Below the pieces are notes generated by a model, which saw only the letters and a list, made by a program, of their open reading frames with translations, was not told where the DNA came from and ran no database searches. The position numbers were made by a program, and so were the translations under genes. This document shows positions 28,443 to 36,321 of a stretch of DNA of 36,321 nucleotides, piece after piece. Within the stretch, counting starts at the first letter, position 1. Every line of letters starts with the position of its first letter. This DNA comes from a virus. The stretch spans positions 1 to 36,321 of IMG/VR virus record IMGVR_UViG_3300027996_000090. The stretch is one strand, 5' to 3'.

Positions 28443-28790
28443 TTATTTAAAGTATGGTTTTAATACTTTTAATACATTTTCTGATGTTACGTCATTTATG
28501 CACAACCCATCATCACAATTAACAGTATCTTGTACTGAAGGGATATAGGTTGCGTTACCTTCTGAATCTTCTATTATTAATACAGGGGTAAACCAATTAA
28601 AACCATTATTTTCTCTTTCAGCGTCTATAAAGTCCCACCTATTGTTGTTATTAGTTTCAGTTCCTTTAGTTATAGATTTATCTGAAAAAGAAATATTATT
28701 ATTTTTTAAAATATCTTTTAGTTTGGAGCAATCTTCACACACATTTTCGGTAAATAGGGAAAGTTTATAGTCGTTAGTATTAAATTTCAT
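28443..28790 (-). CDS. glutaredoxin-like protein
   Basis: A 115-residue thioredoxin-fold protein. LSLFTENVCEDCSKLKDIL (10-28) carries a CxxC (Cys18, Cys21) at the usual position after the first strand. The cis-proline region is WFTPVLII (Pro69). The C-terminus has a further CDDGLC pair. Glutaredoxins reduce disulfides, often for phage ribonucleotide reductase, which is not in this window. The CEDC active site is unusual next to the common CPYC. Confidence 0.7.
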   Translation of the reverse strand: MKFNTNDYKLSLFTENVCEDCSKLKDILKNNNISFSDKSITKGTETNNNNRWDFIDAERENNGFNWFTPVLIIEDSEGNATYIPSVQDTVNCDDGLCINDVTSENVLKVLKPYFK

Positions 28791-28818
28791 GTTATAATTT
28801 TTTTAAATTTATTCTTTT

Positions 28819-29379
28819 TTAAATATTATTATATTTTTTTAAGAAATCAAGTTCGTCTTCAGTTAAACTTTCTATACCTTCATCTATTATTTTATCTAAA
28901 ACTTTATCAACATTCAAAGGTCTTAACTTATTTTTAGTATTAATTTTTTCAATTGGGTTAAGTAGGACTTCTTTAAGTCTATTAACTTTGTTGTCCATTA
29001 GACTTTTTAATTGTGATGTTAGTGCTTTTGCCACTCTTGGGTCTATATTTAATTGGGGTCTTATTGGTCCATTACCAAATAGGTGACTTTCTAGATTTTT
29101 GTCTAATCTGTACCCTAATTTTCTAGGTTTAGGCATTAAAAAATAAGTACTTATGTTTGGTTCTAAAAACTCTTCTAGTATTTGATTAACGTCTTCAAAG
29201 GATAATTCAGATTTTAAACACATTATAATAACCTTATCTCCCGTGACAAATGTAAACTCGTTTGATGATACTATGGTGTCCATTAAGTCTCTTATATTAT
29301 TCATTAAAGGAGCGTTTTTTTCTATGGTATCCCAATTACCAAACATAAATAATAGGTATTTTTTTATTCTAGGTTTCAT
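28819..29379 (-). CDS. 186-residue protein with DUF6576-like C-terminus
   Basis: Residues 1-100 are mixed (KYLLFMFGNWDTIEKNAPLM, FTFVTGDKVIIMCLKSEL); the middle is helical (VAKALTSQLKSLMDNKVNRL). The last 35 residues, LNVDKVLDKIIDEGIESLTEDELDFLKKY in pieces, resemble the DUF6576 C-terminal element found at the ends of Bacteroidetes rhomboid proteins. No protease motif is present. It lies just downstream of the SbcC gene. A TATTTATA box lies 3 bases before its ATG. Confidence 0.6.
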   Translation of the reverse strand: MKPRIKKYLLFMFGNWDTIEKNAPLMNNIRDLMDTIVSSNEFTFVTGDKVIIMCLKSELSFEDVNQILEEFLEPNISTYFLMPKPRKLGYRLDKNLESHLFGNGPIRPQLNIDPRVAKALTSQLKSLMDNKVNRLKEVLLNPIEKINTKNKLRPLNVDKVLDKIIDEGIESLTEDELDFLKKYNNI

Positions 29380-29382
29380 TCT

Positions 29383-29390
29383 TATAAATA
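29383..29390 (-). promoter_or_regulatory. TATTTATA box, 3 bases before ATG at 29379
   Basis: Exact TATTTATA in the context AAATATTTATAAG on the minus strand, one base from the SbcC stop codon (29392). Spacing to the start codon is the shortest in the set. Confidence 0.45.
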
Positions 29391-29391
29391 T

Positions 29392-31722
29392 TTAAATAAG
29401 TTGTGAAATATTACTTTCTTTCTTTATTGTTATTGTATTGTCCCCCCATTCCCTTACTAATGGATTGTGTGTTATAAGAAATACATTTTCAAAATAATCT
29501 TTAATTCTACTAAAGAAAACCCCTACTTGGTCTAAGTTTTCATTACTTACTTTACCTAATACCTCATCAAAAACAGTTATGTTAGGTCTTGGTAAACAAG
29601 AAACTTTGGTAAGTACTGTTCTTATAGCTAAAGAAGATAGTGTTTTTTCAAACCCACTACCAGTTGACAATAGTTTTTCTACTTGGGTTTGACTGTCCAC
29701 CATCCAAAACTCCACTTCATTTTTTTCATTTACTCTAATTTCCACCATAAAATTTGTCACATCAGATAATAACCTCATTAACTCATTATTTAATTTTGGT
29801 ACTACCGATTTAACAATTGTTTTAATTATCCCGTTTTTACCAAAAACAGTCAAATATGTACGAAATATTTTTTCAACATCGTTTTCTTTTTTAATCTTTT
29901 CTATTTTTAAATTTTTATCTTTAGTGGAATCATTTAACGTTTCTACCCTATTTTTGTTATATTCTATCTCTTTAAATAAATTTTCTTTTTTATTTTTTAT
30001 AATATCTATATCCGAGTTAATAATTAAAATTTCTTTCTCTAATTTAATATTATTTTCCAACCTCTCTTTATTATTTTTCCATTTAGATAATTTGTTTTTT
30101 AATTTATTAATTTCTAAATCTTTTTGTCCAACCTCTAAAATTAACCTTTCTTTTTTTAAAGTCTCTTTTTCGTACTCATCAAAAATTAATTTTTTTGTAT
30201 TTAACGATTCAACACTTTGTTCTAGTTTTTTTAATTTATTTTCATCTAATTCAACATTTTTTAATAGTAAATCTATTTCTTTTTTTAATCTTTCTATTTC
30301 ATCACTATGGTCTACATCTTTAAGTGTTTGTTTACATGTTGGACAAATTTCAGACTCTATTAAATTTTTTAAATTATTTTTTAAATTATTTAAATTTGTT
30401 TTATTTTTCACTGTTTGTATGTGTAACTCATTTTTTTCATTATTTGTTACCCTTAACAATTCTAAATCTATTTCTTCTGGTATTTCTTTGTCGCCGTAAG
30501 CTTTTAGTTTTAGGTTGAGGTTTTTTAGTATTTTATTATCTTCTGTGATTTTTTCTTCTATGAGTCTAGGGTTAACATTTTGCACTTCTTTATCTATGTC
30601 TGTTACTTTTTTACTTATTAGGTCATCTCTTAGATTATTTTTTTTATCTAGTTTGGCTATGTACTGTTTTAAATCTTTGTCATAAATAATATTATCTTTT
30701 GTTAATTTGTTTTTTTCTTCTGTTTCGTCAAGTATATCTTTTTTTAAGTCTTCAATGTTGTAAACATTAGAAATTAAAGTTTTTGACCATTTAGAATACA
30801 TTTCTTTACATAAAATTTCTTTGTCTTTTAGTACTTCTAACCCTATAAACCTACTTAATACATTTCCTCTTTCGGTTGGTTTCGATTCTATTAATGATTC
30901 TAAGTTTGATGCTGTGGTTAGAACTGTAAGTAGAAAATCATTCATGGTACCTATAGATTCTTTAATGAATTTTTCTGTTTCTCTCCTTTGTTCACCTGTA
31001 AAATTTTGTAAACTACCATCAGATTTTCTTTCTAAAAATTCTAAACTAGTACTGACAGACCAATCACCTTTTTTTGTTTTTCTTCTCTTTATTTTTCTAA
31101 CAATTATATAATCACGACCATCAATTTCAACCTCCCCCTGAACAAAAACTTCGTTAGATTTTTTAAATCTATTAAATATTTCAACAGCTTTAGTAGTTTT
31201 TGTGGTGGTATTAAAGAAAAGAAATAATATTAAATCTACCGCTAAAACCGACTTACCCCCAAAGTTAGGTGGGTTAGAATCTATTACTGTAATACCACCT
31301 AATTTTTTAATGTCCAGGTAATTGTCATCACCAAAAGATAAAAAATTAGAAAATTTAATGTTTTTAATATATACTCTTTTGTACTTAGTGTCTATTTCTA
31401 AATTATCTGCTAATTCGGCGTTTACCTTATCATCTAACCTTTTTAGTAAATCTACATCCACACCCATATCATTAGCCATAACAAACTGAGACATAAGATT
31501 TCTTTGGTATGCTGTGTCTAATATATTTTGTTCTAGGTCTAGGTCTAGTTCTTTACCCGATTTTCTATCCACCCCCCTTGTTAAAATAGTTATGTTTTTA
31601 GAATTGTATTTATTTTGGAAATAACTTCTAACTCTTTTTATTCTTTCTTGTGTAAAGTTTTCTGGTATGTCTTCCCAAGTAACTTTAATAAAAGGATTTT
31701 CTAATTTTTTTAATTTTCCCAT
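29392..31722 (-). CDS. SbcC/Rad50-like recombination ATPase (T4 gp46 type)
   Basis: A 776-residue SMC-type ATPase. An N-terminal extension of about 115 residues precedes the ATPase: IKNIKFSNFLSFGDDN (119-134) and a Walker A region NPPNFGGKS (150-158, a variant P-loop). Long coiled coils flank a zinc hook CPTCKQTL (about 459-466). The C-terminal half has the signature LSTGSGFEKTLSSLAIR and Walker B NITVFDEVLGK (about 712-722). With an SbcD nuclease (34722-35507) it would process DNA ends for recombination-dependent replication, as T4 gp46/47. The two genes are usually neighbours; here about 3 kb of glycan and other genes separate them. Confidence 0.92.
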   Translation of the reverse strand: MGKLKKLENPFIKVTWEDIPENFTQERIKRVRSYFQNKYNSKNITILTRGVDRKSGKELDLDLEQNILDTAYQRNLMSQFVMANDMGVDVDLLKRLDDKVNAELADNLEIDTKYKRVYIKNIKFSNFLSFGDDNYLDIKKLGGITVIDSNPPNFGGKSVLAVDLILFLFFNTTTKTTKAVEIFNRFKKSNEVFVQGEVEIDGRDYIIVRKIKRRKTKKGDWSVSTSLEFLERKSDGSLQNFTGEQRRETEKFIKESIGTMNDFLLTVLTTASNLESLIESKPTERGNVLSRFIGLEVLKDKEILCKEMYSKWSKTLISNVYNIEDLKKDILDETEEKNKLTKDNIIYDKDLKQYIAKLDKKNNLRDDLISKKVTDIDKEVQNVNPRLIEEKITEDNKILKNLNLKLKAYGDKEIPEEIDLELLRVTNNEKNELHIQTVKNKTNLNNLKNNLKNLIESEICPTCKQTLKDVDHSDEIERLKKEIDLLLKNVELDENKLKKLEQSVESLNTKKLIFDEYEKETLKKERLILEVGQKDLEINKLKNKLSKWKNNKERLENNIKLEKEILIINSDIDIIKNKKENLFKEIEYNKNRVETLNDSTKDKNLKIEKIKKENDVEKIFRTYLTVFGKNGIIKTIVKSVVPKLNNELMRLLSDVTNFMVEIRVNEKNEVEFWMVDSQTQVEKLLSTGSGFEKTLSSLAIRTVLTKVSCLPRPNITVFDEVLGKVSNENLDQVGVFFSRIKDYFENVFLITHNPLVREWGDNTITIKKESNISQLI

Positions 31723-32768
31723 ATAATTTTTTTTATTTTAATAAACATATTTTTAAAGTTAATCCTATCAAGATTTGCTCTATCACTAGTAATGTATTCT
31801 TCAAATTTTTTATTTTTCCATTTTTCTAATTTACCATATAATTCACCATTTTTATTTTCTTTAATATCTCTTAAATATAAATCCATTTCTTTAGCACTTT
31901 TAGGCAGTAAAAGTTCATATAATTCAGCGGGTACTCTTTCTATTTTCCAATGGTCGTGTACATATCTCATACCCAAATTATCAGCTATTCTTTTTATATT
32001 TTTTATGTAAATAGATTTGTTAAATATAAACATTAAAATCCACATTAATGGTGATTTAAAACGTTTTAAAATACTAGTTTTTACTACTTTAATATCGGGA
32101 TGTTTTAATAAAAAATTATTATGTTCTTTAACGGTATAAAATTTTAATATTTCTTTTTTAAGTTTTTTTTGTATTTCACTATTGTGTGTTATTAAAACAC
32201 TAGTAGTCCCCCCAAAATGTAAACATTCCAACCTAACTTTTTTAATTTTTTTTTCTAAATTATGTATAGCATTAGATAGTTTTACATCTTCATAACCAAA
32301 GTAATACTCTTCATCGTATCCACCAATTTCCCAAAATTTTTCTCTTTCCATAATCATAGGTGCTTCTTTTAAAAAAAATTTTATTTTAAATTTTTTGTGT
32401 GGTAAAGTAGTGCATAGGTCTGGACCCACAGCATATATTTCTTCTGATAGATTAGATGTTGTTTTTAATACCCAATTATAGTCTAATATATCCACATCAT
32501 CATGAAATAAGGCAATATAGTGATTGTTACTTTTTTTTACAGCTAGATTATAGGCCTTTGGTATGTGGTAAGGTGTCGATTTAATTACTTTAATTCCGTT
32601 CATTTGGAAGTCTTGGGATGGACTACTGTCCACCACAATAATTTCTATTACCCAATCATTTAGGTGTTCTGTTGTTCTTTTAATACTAGGTATGAGTCTT
32701 TCCTTAATAAACAAATCATTTAAACAGTTTAAAATAATACAAGATATAGTTTTACTACCAACCATCAT
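31710..32768 (-). CDS. glycosyltransferase family 2
   Basis: A 352-residue protein. ISCIILNCLND (8-18) is the start strand, VIEIIVVDSSPS (40-51) the UDP-binding region, ALFHDDVDI (86-94) the D-x-D metal motif, and WEIGGYDEEYYFGYEDVKLS (146-165) the acceptor region, all typical of GT2. The C-terminal 180 residues are helical and basic. It overlaps the aminotransferase upstream by 14 bases and the SbcC gene downstream by 13. Together with the aminotransferase it may build an amino sugar on DNA, virion or host surface; the target is unknown. Confidence 0.85.
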   Translation of the reverse strand: MMVGSKTISCIILNCLNDLFIKERLIPSIKRTTEHLNDWVIEIIVVDSSPSQDFQMNGIKVIKSTPYHIPKAYNLAVKKSNNHYIALFHDDVDILDYNWVLKTTSNLSEEIYAVGPDLCTTLPHKKFKIKFFLKEAPMIMEREKFWEIGGYDEEYYFGYEDVKLSNAIHNLEKKIKKVRLECLHFGGTTSVLITHNSEIQKKLKKEILKFYTVKEHNNFLLKHPDIKVVKTSILKRFKSPLMWILMFIFNKSIYIKNIKRIADNLGMRYVHDHWKIERVPAELYELLLPKSAKEMDLYLRDIKENKNGELYGKLEKWKNKKFEEYITSDRANLDRINFKNMFIKIKKIIWEN

Positions 32769-33924
32769 TTATAATTTTTACTATTTTTTTAATTTCTTTT
32801 TTAGTTACCCACCAACCTACAGGTAAACATATCATTTCTTCGACCATCTTATCTATGTTAGGTAATTTGGTAACGTACTTAAATACACACGAATGTTTAT
32901 CGTTTCTTTCGTGCACTCTACTAACCATTATATTATTCTTATCCATTTTTTCTATGAATTTTTTTTGGTTTTGTACTTTGACAGTGTAAACCCAATAAGA
33001 AGGGTTATTTTTTTTATTTACATTTATTAGTTCTATCTTGGGGTTGTCTTTTAGGTTTTCACTGTAATACTTTGCGTTTTTTCTATTAACTTTAAGTAAT
33101 TTATTTACATATTTTAAATTTTCAACACCTACTGTAGCACATACATCATTCATATGAAATTTGAATCCCCATTCAGAAATATTACTTTCACACCTAAAGT
33201 CTTTAGTGTTATCATCTCTGTCAATACCATACCATCTCATAAGTCTTGCTTGTTTTGTTAATTTTTTGTCTGGAAATATGATACACCCACCATCAATACT
33301 AGTTATGTGTTTTATGGCTTGGAAACTATGTACTACTATGTGATTATTTTTTAAATTACCTAACTTTTTTCCTTCGTATTCGGTACCAAATGCATGTGCA
33401 GCGTCTTCTATTATTATAGGTTTAAATCCATATTTTTTTTCTGAATATGTTTTTATTTCTTCTATTTTTCCTAAGTCTACTGGGTTACCACCCCAATGAA
33501 CTAGAATTATAATTTTAGTTTTTTTTGATAATTTATTTTTTAGGTCGTCTAGACACATGTTACAGGTATTCATATCAACGTCTACCCACTTCAAATTTAA
33601 ATTATTGGCGAGTACTGGCCAATTGGTTGCTGTACAAGTTAAAGGGCAAGTTAGTACTTCGTCACCATCTTCTACCAAAGGCCAATTATATTTTTTATAT
33701 CCATGAATATTATTCTTAACTAAATGTATTGCTAGGTGTATTGCTGAAGTTGCTGAATTAGTAGTTATTAAATTTTCACAACCAGTATAATTCTTTAAGT
33801 TTTTTTCGAATAGTTTTACTTGGTTCCCTTCACCGATAAAACCAGACTCTAAAACTTTTTTAACTTTTTCTGGTGCGTAAGGTGACATAAAAACTTTAAA
33901 TAGTGGTATGTGAGTTTTATCCAT
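32755..33924 (-). CDS. DegT/DnrJ/EryC1/StrS sugar aminotransferase
   Basis: A 389-residue PLP enzyme. TTNSATSAIHLA (54-65) binds the cofactor phosphate, IIEDAAHAFGTEY (171-183) supplies the aspartate (Asp174), and HSFQAIKHITSIDGG (199-213) holds the Schiff-base lysine (Lys205). It would transfer an amino group, usually from glutamate or glutamine, to a nucleotide keto-sugar. No dehydratase or nucleotidyltransferase gene is in the window, so the sugar may come from the host. It is followed by the glycosyltransferase with an overlap of 14 bases. Confidence 0.88.
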   Translation of the reverse strand: MDKTHIPLFKVFMSPYAPEKVKKVLESGFIGEGNQVKLFEKNLKNYTGCENLITTNSATSAIHLAIHLVKNNIHGYKKYNWPLVEDGDEVLTCPLTCTATNWPVLANNLNLKWVDVDMNTCNMCLDDLKNKLSKKTKIIILVHWGGNPVDLGKIEEIKTYSEKKYGFKPIIIEDAAHAFGTEYEGKKLGNLKNNHIVVHSFQAIKHITSIDGGCIIFPDKKLTKQARLMRWYGIDRDDNTKDFRCESNISEWGFKFHMNDVCATVGVENLKYVNKLLKVNRKNAKYYSENLKDNPKIELINVNKKNNPSYWVYTVKVQNQKKFIEKMDKNNIMVSRVHERNDKHSCVFKYVTKLPNIDKMVEEMICLPVGWWVTKKEIKKIVKIINDGW

Positions 33925-33960
33925 ACATAAAATATAAAGTATTTTGTGTTGTAAATCAAT

Positions 33961-34284
33961 CTATAACATACCGGGACCTTTGTCTATCCTATTTTCTTCA
34001 AACCACTCGATAATCGCATTTATAGCCCAAACAGAACCACTTGCAAGCATCCCATCAAAAAACCAATTAGTGTATGGTATTACTACCAATTCTAATGTTG
34101 GGGAAAAGAATGCTACTGAAAAAAAGAACCCTACCCAGGTTGATGTGCACATCATGCACTGTATAAGGTCACCTAAAAAGGTTGACTTTTTTATTAAAAA
34201 ATCTCTGAGTCCTTCAAATATACTACCAAATACTAATATATTTGACATTCCGTAAGCTGCTATAATCCATATAAATATTTCCAT
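33961..34284 (-). CDS. membrane protein with CxxC, unknown
   Basis: I start it at the ATG at 34284 (MEIFIWIIAAYGMSNILVFG), because it follows the TAA at 34289-34291 after 4 bases; the longer frame from 34308 would overlap the upstream gene. The 107-residue protein has three hydrophobic segments and the motif LIQCMMCTSTWVGFF, like the DUF1360-type 'CPxCxGFW' membrane proteins. Similar proteins occur in large phages. No known role. Confidence 0.6.
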   Translation of the reverse strand: MEIFIWIIAAYGMSNILVFGSIFEGLRDFLIKKSTFLGDLIQCMMCTSTWVGFFFSVAFFSPTLELVVIPYTNWFFDGMLASGSVWAINAIIEWFEENRIDKGPGML

Positions 34285-34288
34285 AATT

Positions 34289-34729
34289 TTAATCGTAATA
34301 AGTGTCATTTAAGTTAGACGACCTCATGTGTTTTGTTCTTCTATTTACAGTTACGTTTTTAAAATGTTCTAACACGTCATCTTGTTCTTTTATTTTATTT
34401 TTTTGTTTGTTTATTATTTTATTTTTTTCAGTTAATTCTTTTTTTAGTTTTTCTAATTCTTCAATTAACTGAGTATCTTTAACCTCCTTTGTTACAATTT
34501 TTTCAATTATAACTTCTTTTTCTACTGGTATTTCTTTAATAACTTCTTTTATCACTTCTTTTTCTACAGGTACTTCTTGTATTTGTGATTTTGGTAGGAA
34601 CGGTGCAATACCATACTTATCCAGAGTTAGTCCGTCTTTAGCACATTTAACAACAAAATTATCTATGTCTTCAATTTCATTTAATTGGCAGTAATCTTTA
34701 AATTCTTTGTGTTGTTGTTTATTAAGCAT
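34289..34729 (-). CDS. coiled-coil protein with KEV/EKI repeats
   Basis: A 146-residue protein. The N-terminal 50 residues are globular (FKDYCQLNEIEDIDNFVVKC). The middle has a valine-lysine-glutamate repeat (VPVEKEVIKEVIKEIPVEKEV, residues 54-74 in pieces). A coiled coil follows (LIEELEKLKKELTEKNK). Such 'PVEKEVI.E' repeats are found in other phage and surface proteins. Its start overlaps the SbcD gene by 8 bases. Function unknown. Confidence 0.6.
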   Translation of the reverse strand: MLNKQQHKEFKDYCQLNEIEDIDNFVVKCAKDGLTLDKYGIAPFLPKSQIQEVPVEKEVIKEVIKEIPVEKEVIIEKIVTKEVKDTQLIEELEKLKKELTEKNKIINKQKNKIKEQDDVLEHFKNVTVNRRTKHMRSSNLNDTYYD

Positions 34730-35507
34730 TTGTTAAAATTTCTTTATTATTTTCAATATCTTCAATATCTTTTATTTTAAAATTAAGATAAGGTTGTGCA
34801 TTATCAATATTAAAAAACTTATATTTTTGTGTTTCAACATTATAAACACCATATCCATGATTTTTTATACTTTCTCCGAAATTTTGATTTATCATTGACC
34901 CAACCATATACGCTTTTTTATTTCCTGGTATTTTAAAAGTTTGTCTTTTATGTATGTCACCAGCAAACACCACATCACACCCTTCAAATATTTCTACATT
35001 ATAACCATCTTCAAACTCAAAACCAATATCAGTATATAACCCTATTATAGGACCGTGAAAGAGTCCTATTTTATGTTCTTCACAATAGTCTGGTATATCT
35101 GGTTTGGTGTTGTGTGAGGTTAGGGAGTATACACACCATAGAATATTTTCATCCACATAACAGCCCCTATCTTTATAGTATTTTATGTTTACGTTTTTTA
35201 AACTGTCTACTAATGGTGAAAGAGCATCAACCCTATCTAAATTATTTTCTAAAAAATCGTGATTACCAATAATATAAACACACTTACATATTTTTGCTGT
35301 TTCTGTCATAAACCAAGACATTAAATTTATTAATTCTGGGGTCATTTGATTTTTGGAGTGTACAAAGTCCCCAGTAAAAACAATTCTATCTGGTGATAAT
35401 TTTTTCCACTCTTTTAAAGCAACTTCTAAAATATTTTTATCTCTAGTATGTTGTTTATATAATTTTAAATGTAGGTCCGAGTAATGTACTATAGTTTTTA
35501 TTTTCAT
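34722..35507 (-). CDS. SbcD/Mre11-like nuclease (T4 gp47 type)
   Basis: A 261-residue metallophosphoesterase. Motifs in order: YSDLHL (9-14, Asp11, His13), FTGDFVHSK (44-52), IIGNHDFLEN (79-88), LFHGP (149-153, His151), and FAGDIHKRQ (181-189). These are the Mre11/SbcD metal sites. It is shorter than T4 gp47 (about 340 residues) and lacks much of the capping domain. It is the nuclease partner of the SbcC at 29392-31722. It shares 4 bases with the upstream gene and 8 with the next. Confidence 0.9.
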   Translation of the reverse strand: MKIKTIVHYSDLHLKLYKQHTRDKNILEVALKEWKKLSPDRIVFTGDFVHSKNQMTPELINLMSWFMTETAKICKCVYIIGNHDFLENNLDRVDALSPLVDSLKNVNIKYYKDRGCYVDENILWCVYSLTSHNTKPDIPDYCEEHKIGLFHGPIIGLYTDIGFEFEDGYNVEIFEGCDVVFAGDIHKRQTFKIPGNKKAYMVGSMINQNFGESIKNHGYGVYNVETQKYKFFNIDNAQPYLNFKIKDIEDIENNKEILTNA

Positions 35508-36226
35508 TTTTTGTCTTTATAAATTCCCTTTACTACATTTTCTTTAATTCTTAAAAATATTGTTAATAAAATTAACACAATACACAAATGTATAAAACTA
35601 TTTGCGGCTAAGTAAATTAAATAGGTAATTAAAAATACAGCCACTAATATTACCCTAAGATTTTTATTTATATTTAATAATATTTCATAAAAAAATGGAT
35701 ATGAGTCTGCCCATTTTTTTTTATCTTTATTAGGTTCGTAATGTAATCTTTTATCATAATTACCTTCTGGAAAATACTGTAATACAAACCAAAGACTAAT
35801 CCCACATACGGCAGTCGGTATAAAGTTAACAATAAAGAAATACCATATAGTTATAAGTAAAATCATAATATTTATTATTTTATTTAGTGTTGTAGTACTA
35901 AGTAGTGGCCTAACTAATCTATCGTACAAACCTTTTGTGGCACTTTTAGGACTATCGTTAAGGTTTACAGTCACTTCATAATCTAAACCATATAACTCTT
36001 CTAGTATTTTTAGTCTGTGGTTACCATTTATAAGTATGTATTTTGAGTCGTCATCTTCACTTTTGTAAACCTCCATGTGTGTAAAATTTTCGGGGTCATA
36101 ACCATTTTCCACAATACTTTTTTTAAGTTTATCCCAACCATAAAACCAAGATTTAAGGTTTGGTTTTTTATCCTTATATATGGGAGACCATATATCTTTT
36201 AGTCTAACTTTTATTAAATTATTCAT
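35504..36226 (-). CDS. ParB/Srx-like domain fused to membrane helices
   Basis: A 240-residue protein. The N-terminal 100 residues look like a ParB/sulfiredoxin nuclease-type domain: VRLKDIW near the start, then KYILINGNHRLKILEELYG (62-80), where GNHR stands at the place of the family's G-x-x-R. The C-terminal half has four hydrophobic helices (about 115-133, 135-150, 190-207, 210-226). This domain pair is unusual. It might hold DNA or a nucleotide reaction at the membrane. It overlaps SbcD by 4 bases. No known homologue comes to mind. Confidence 0.6.
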   Translation of the reverse strand: MNNLIKVRLKDIWSPIYKDKKPNLKSWFYGWDKLKKSIVENGYDPENFTHMEVYKSEDDDSKYILINGNHRLKILEELYGLDYEVTVNLNDSPKSATKGLYDRLVRPLLSTTTLNKIINIMILLITIWYFFIVNFIPTAVCGISLWFVLQYFPEGNYDKRLHYEPNKDKKKWADSYPFFYEILLNINKNLRVILVAVFLITYLIYLAANSFIHLCIVLILLTIFLRIKENVVKGIYKDKK

Positions 36227-36321
36227 TTCCCATTATTTTTAAAATTTCTTCTCTAAAGTCGTAGCACTTTATTATCTGGTAAGTTTCATTTTTTTCATTG
36301 AACCATACTATGTAACACTCC
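36219..36321 (-). CDS. C-terminal part of an unknown protein (runs off window)
   Basis: The open frame entering from the window edge reads ECYIVWFNEKNETYQIIKCY and ends DFREEILKIMGNE, stop TAA at 36219-36221. The last 33 residues are a short strand-helix segment. The stop overlaps the start of the next gene by 8 bases, supporting a real operon gene. Too little to assign function. Confidence 0.55.
   Translation of the reverse strand, partial: ECYIVWFNEKNETYQIIKCYDFREEILKIMGNE

Noticed and set aside
29924-30499. Long plus-strand frame (191 codons) opposite SbcC
   Set aside because: Antisense of the lysine-rich coiled-coil region; sequence is a run of Phe, Ser and Leu, typical of a shadow.
1-36321. 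Reassigned stop codon in this phage
   Set aside because: Because of the interrupted repeat gene I checked for stop reassignment. TAA, TAG and TGA all end well-bounded genes, so the standard bacterial code fits.
1-36321. CRISPR array, insertion sequence, integrase or attachment site
   Set aside because: No regularly spaced repeats, transposase or recombinase motifs, or terminal inverted repeats were found by eye.

Overview
The window looks like part of the genome of a large, AT-rich tailed phage that infects a member of the Bacteroidetes, probably the Flavobacteriia. This rests on three things. Small, tightly packed and mostly unrecognised genes overlap by a few bases, almost all on the minus strand. 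There are phage hallmarks: a T4 gp46/gp47-like (SbcC/SbcD) recombination nuclease pair, a GH24 lysozyme, a second amidase-type lysin, a DUF3310 protein and a DnaQ-like exonuclease. There are also Bacteroidetes hallmarks: a type IX secretion (CHU_C) C-terminal domain, an Hc1-type histone H1 protein, a type II glutamine synthetase, a primary-type sigma factor, promoter-like TAnnTTTG boxes, and few Shine-Dalgarno sequences. Stop codons TAA, TAG and TGA are all used normally. I see no capsid, portal, terminase, polymerase or integrase gene, so this is one section of a larger genome.

Layout by position. 1-2031: four tandem secreted proteins with signal peptides, one carrying a type IX sorting domain. 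2059-4506: a Ro60/TROVE-like von Willebrand A protein (DUF2828-like), with a row of RNA hairpins and a terminator just 3' of it, and a tRNA-Gly(UCC)-like element with shortened loops upstream, preceded by a host-type promoter. 4524-8806: two large proteins sharing a 'YEDD...WC' module, a DNA-polymerase-B-type 3'-5' exonuclease, DUF2061 and two microproteins. 8828-10178: small proteins. 10206-15157: auxiliary metabolism and folding (glutamine synthetase, DUF192, a DHH phosphoesterase, GH24 lysozyme, cysteine synthase, cyclophilin). 15141-18511: small phage proteins ending in a DUF4338/DruA-like protein. 18598-21778: a small plus-strand membrane protein, full type I DnaJ, a conserved plus-strand protein, small proteins and an Hc1 histone. 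22319-26155: probable virion-associated or morphogenetic proteins, including a repeat protein broken by an in-frame TAA, then a probable lysis block of two small membrane proteins and an amidase-like protein. 26139-29379: a membrane/coiled-coil protein, sigma factor and glutaredoxin. 29392-36321: SbcC, glycosyltransferase, DegT-type aminotransferase, membrane and coiled-coil proteins, SbcD, and a ParB/Srx-like domain fused to membrane helices.

Two promoter-like classes emerge. One resembles the Bacteroidetes host consensus (TTG, 16-20 bp, TAnnTTTG). The other is a recurring TATTTATA box, always oriented with the gene, found 3-5 or 13-18 bases before nine start codons. In both classes the box often lies so close to the ATG that the transcript would be leaderless or nearly so. 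The phage-encoded sigma factor is a natural candidate for reading the TATTTATA box, but that is inference.
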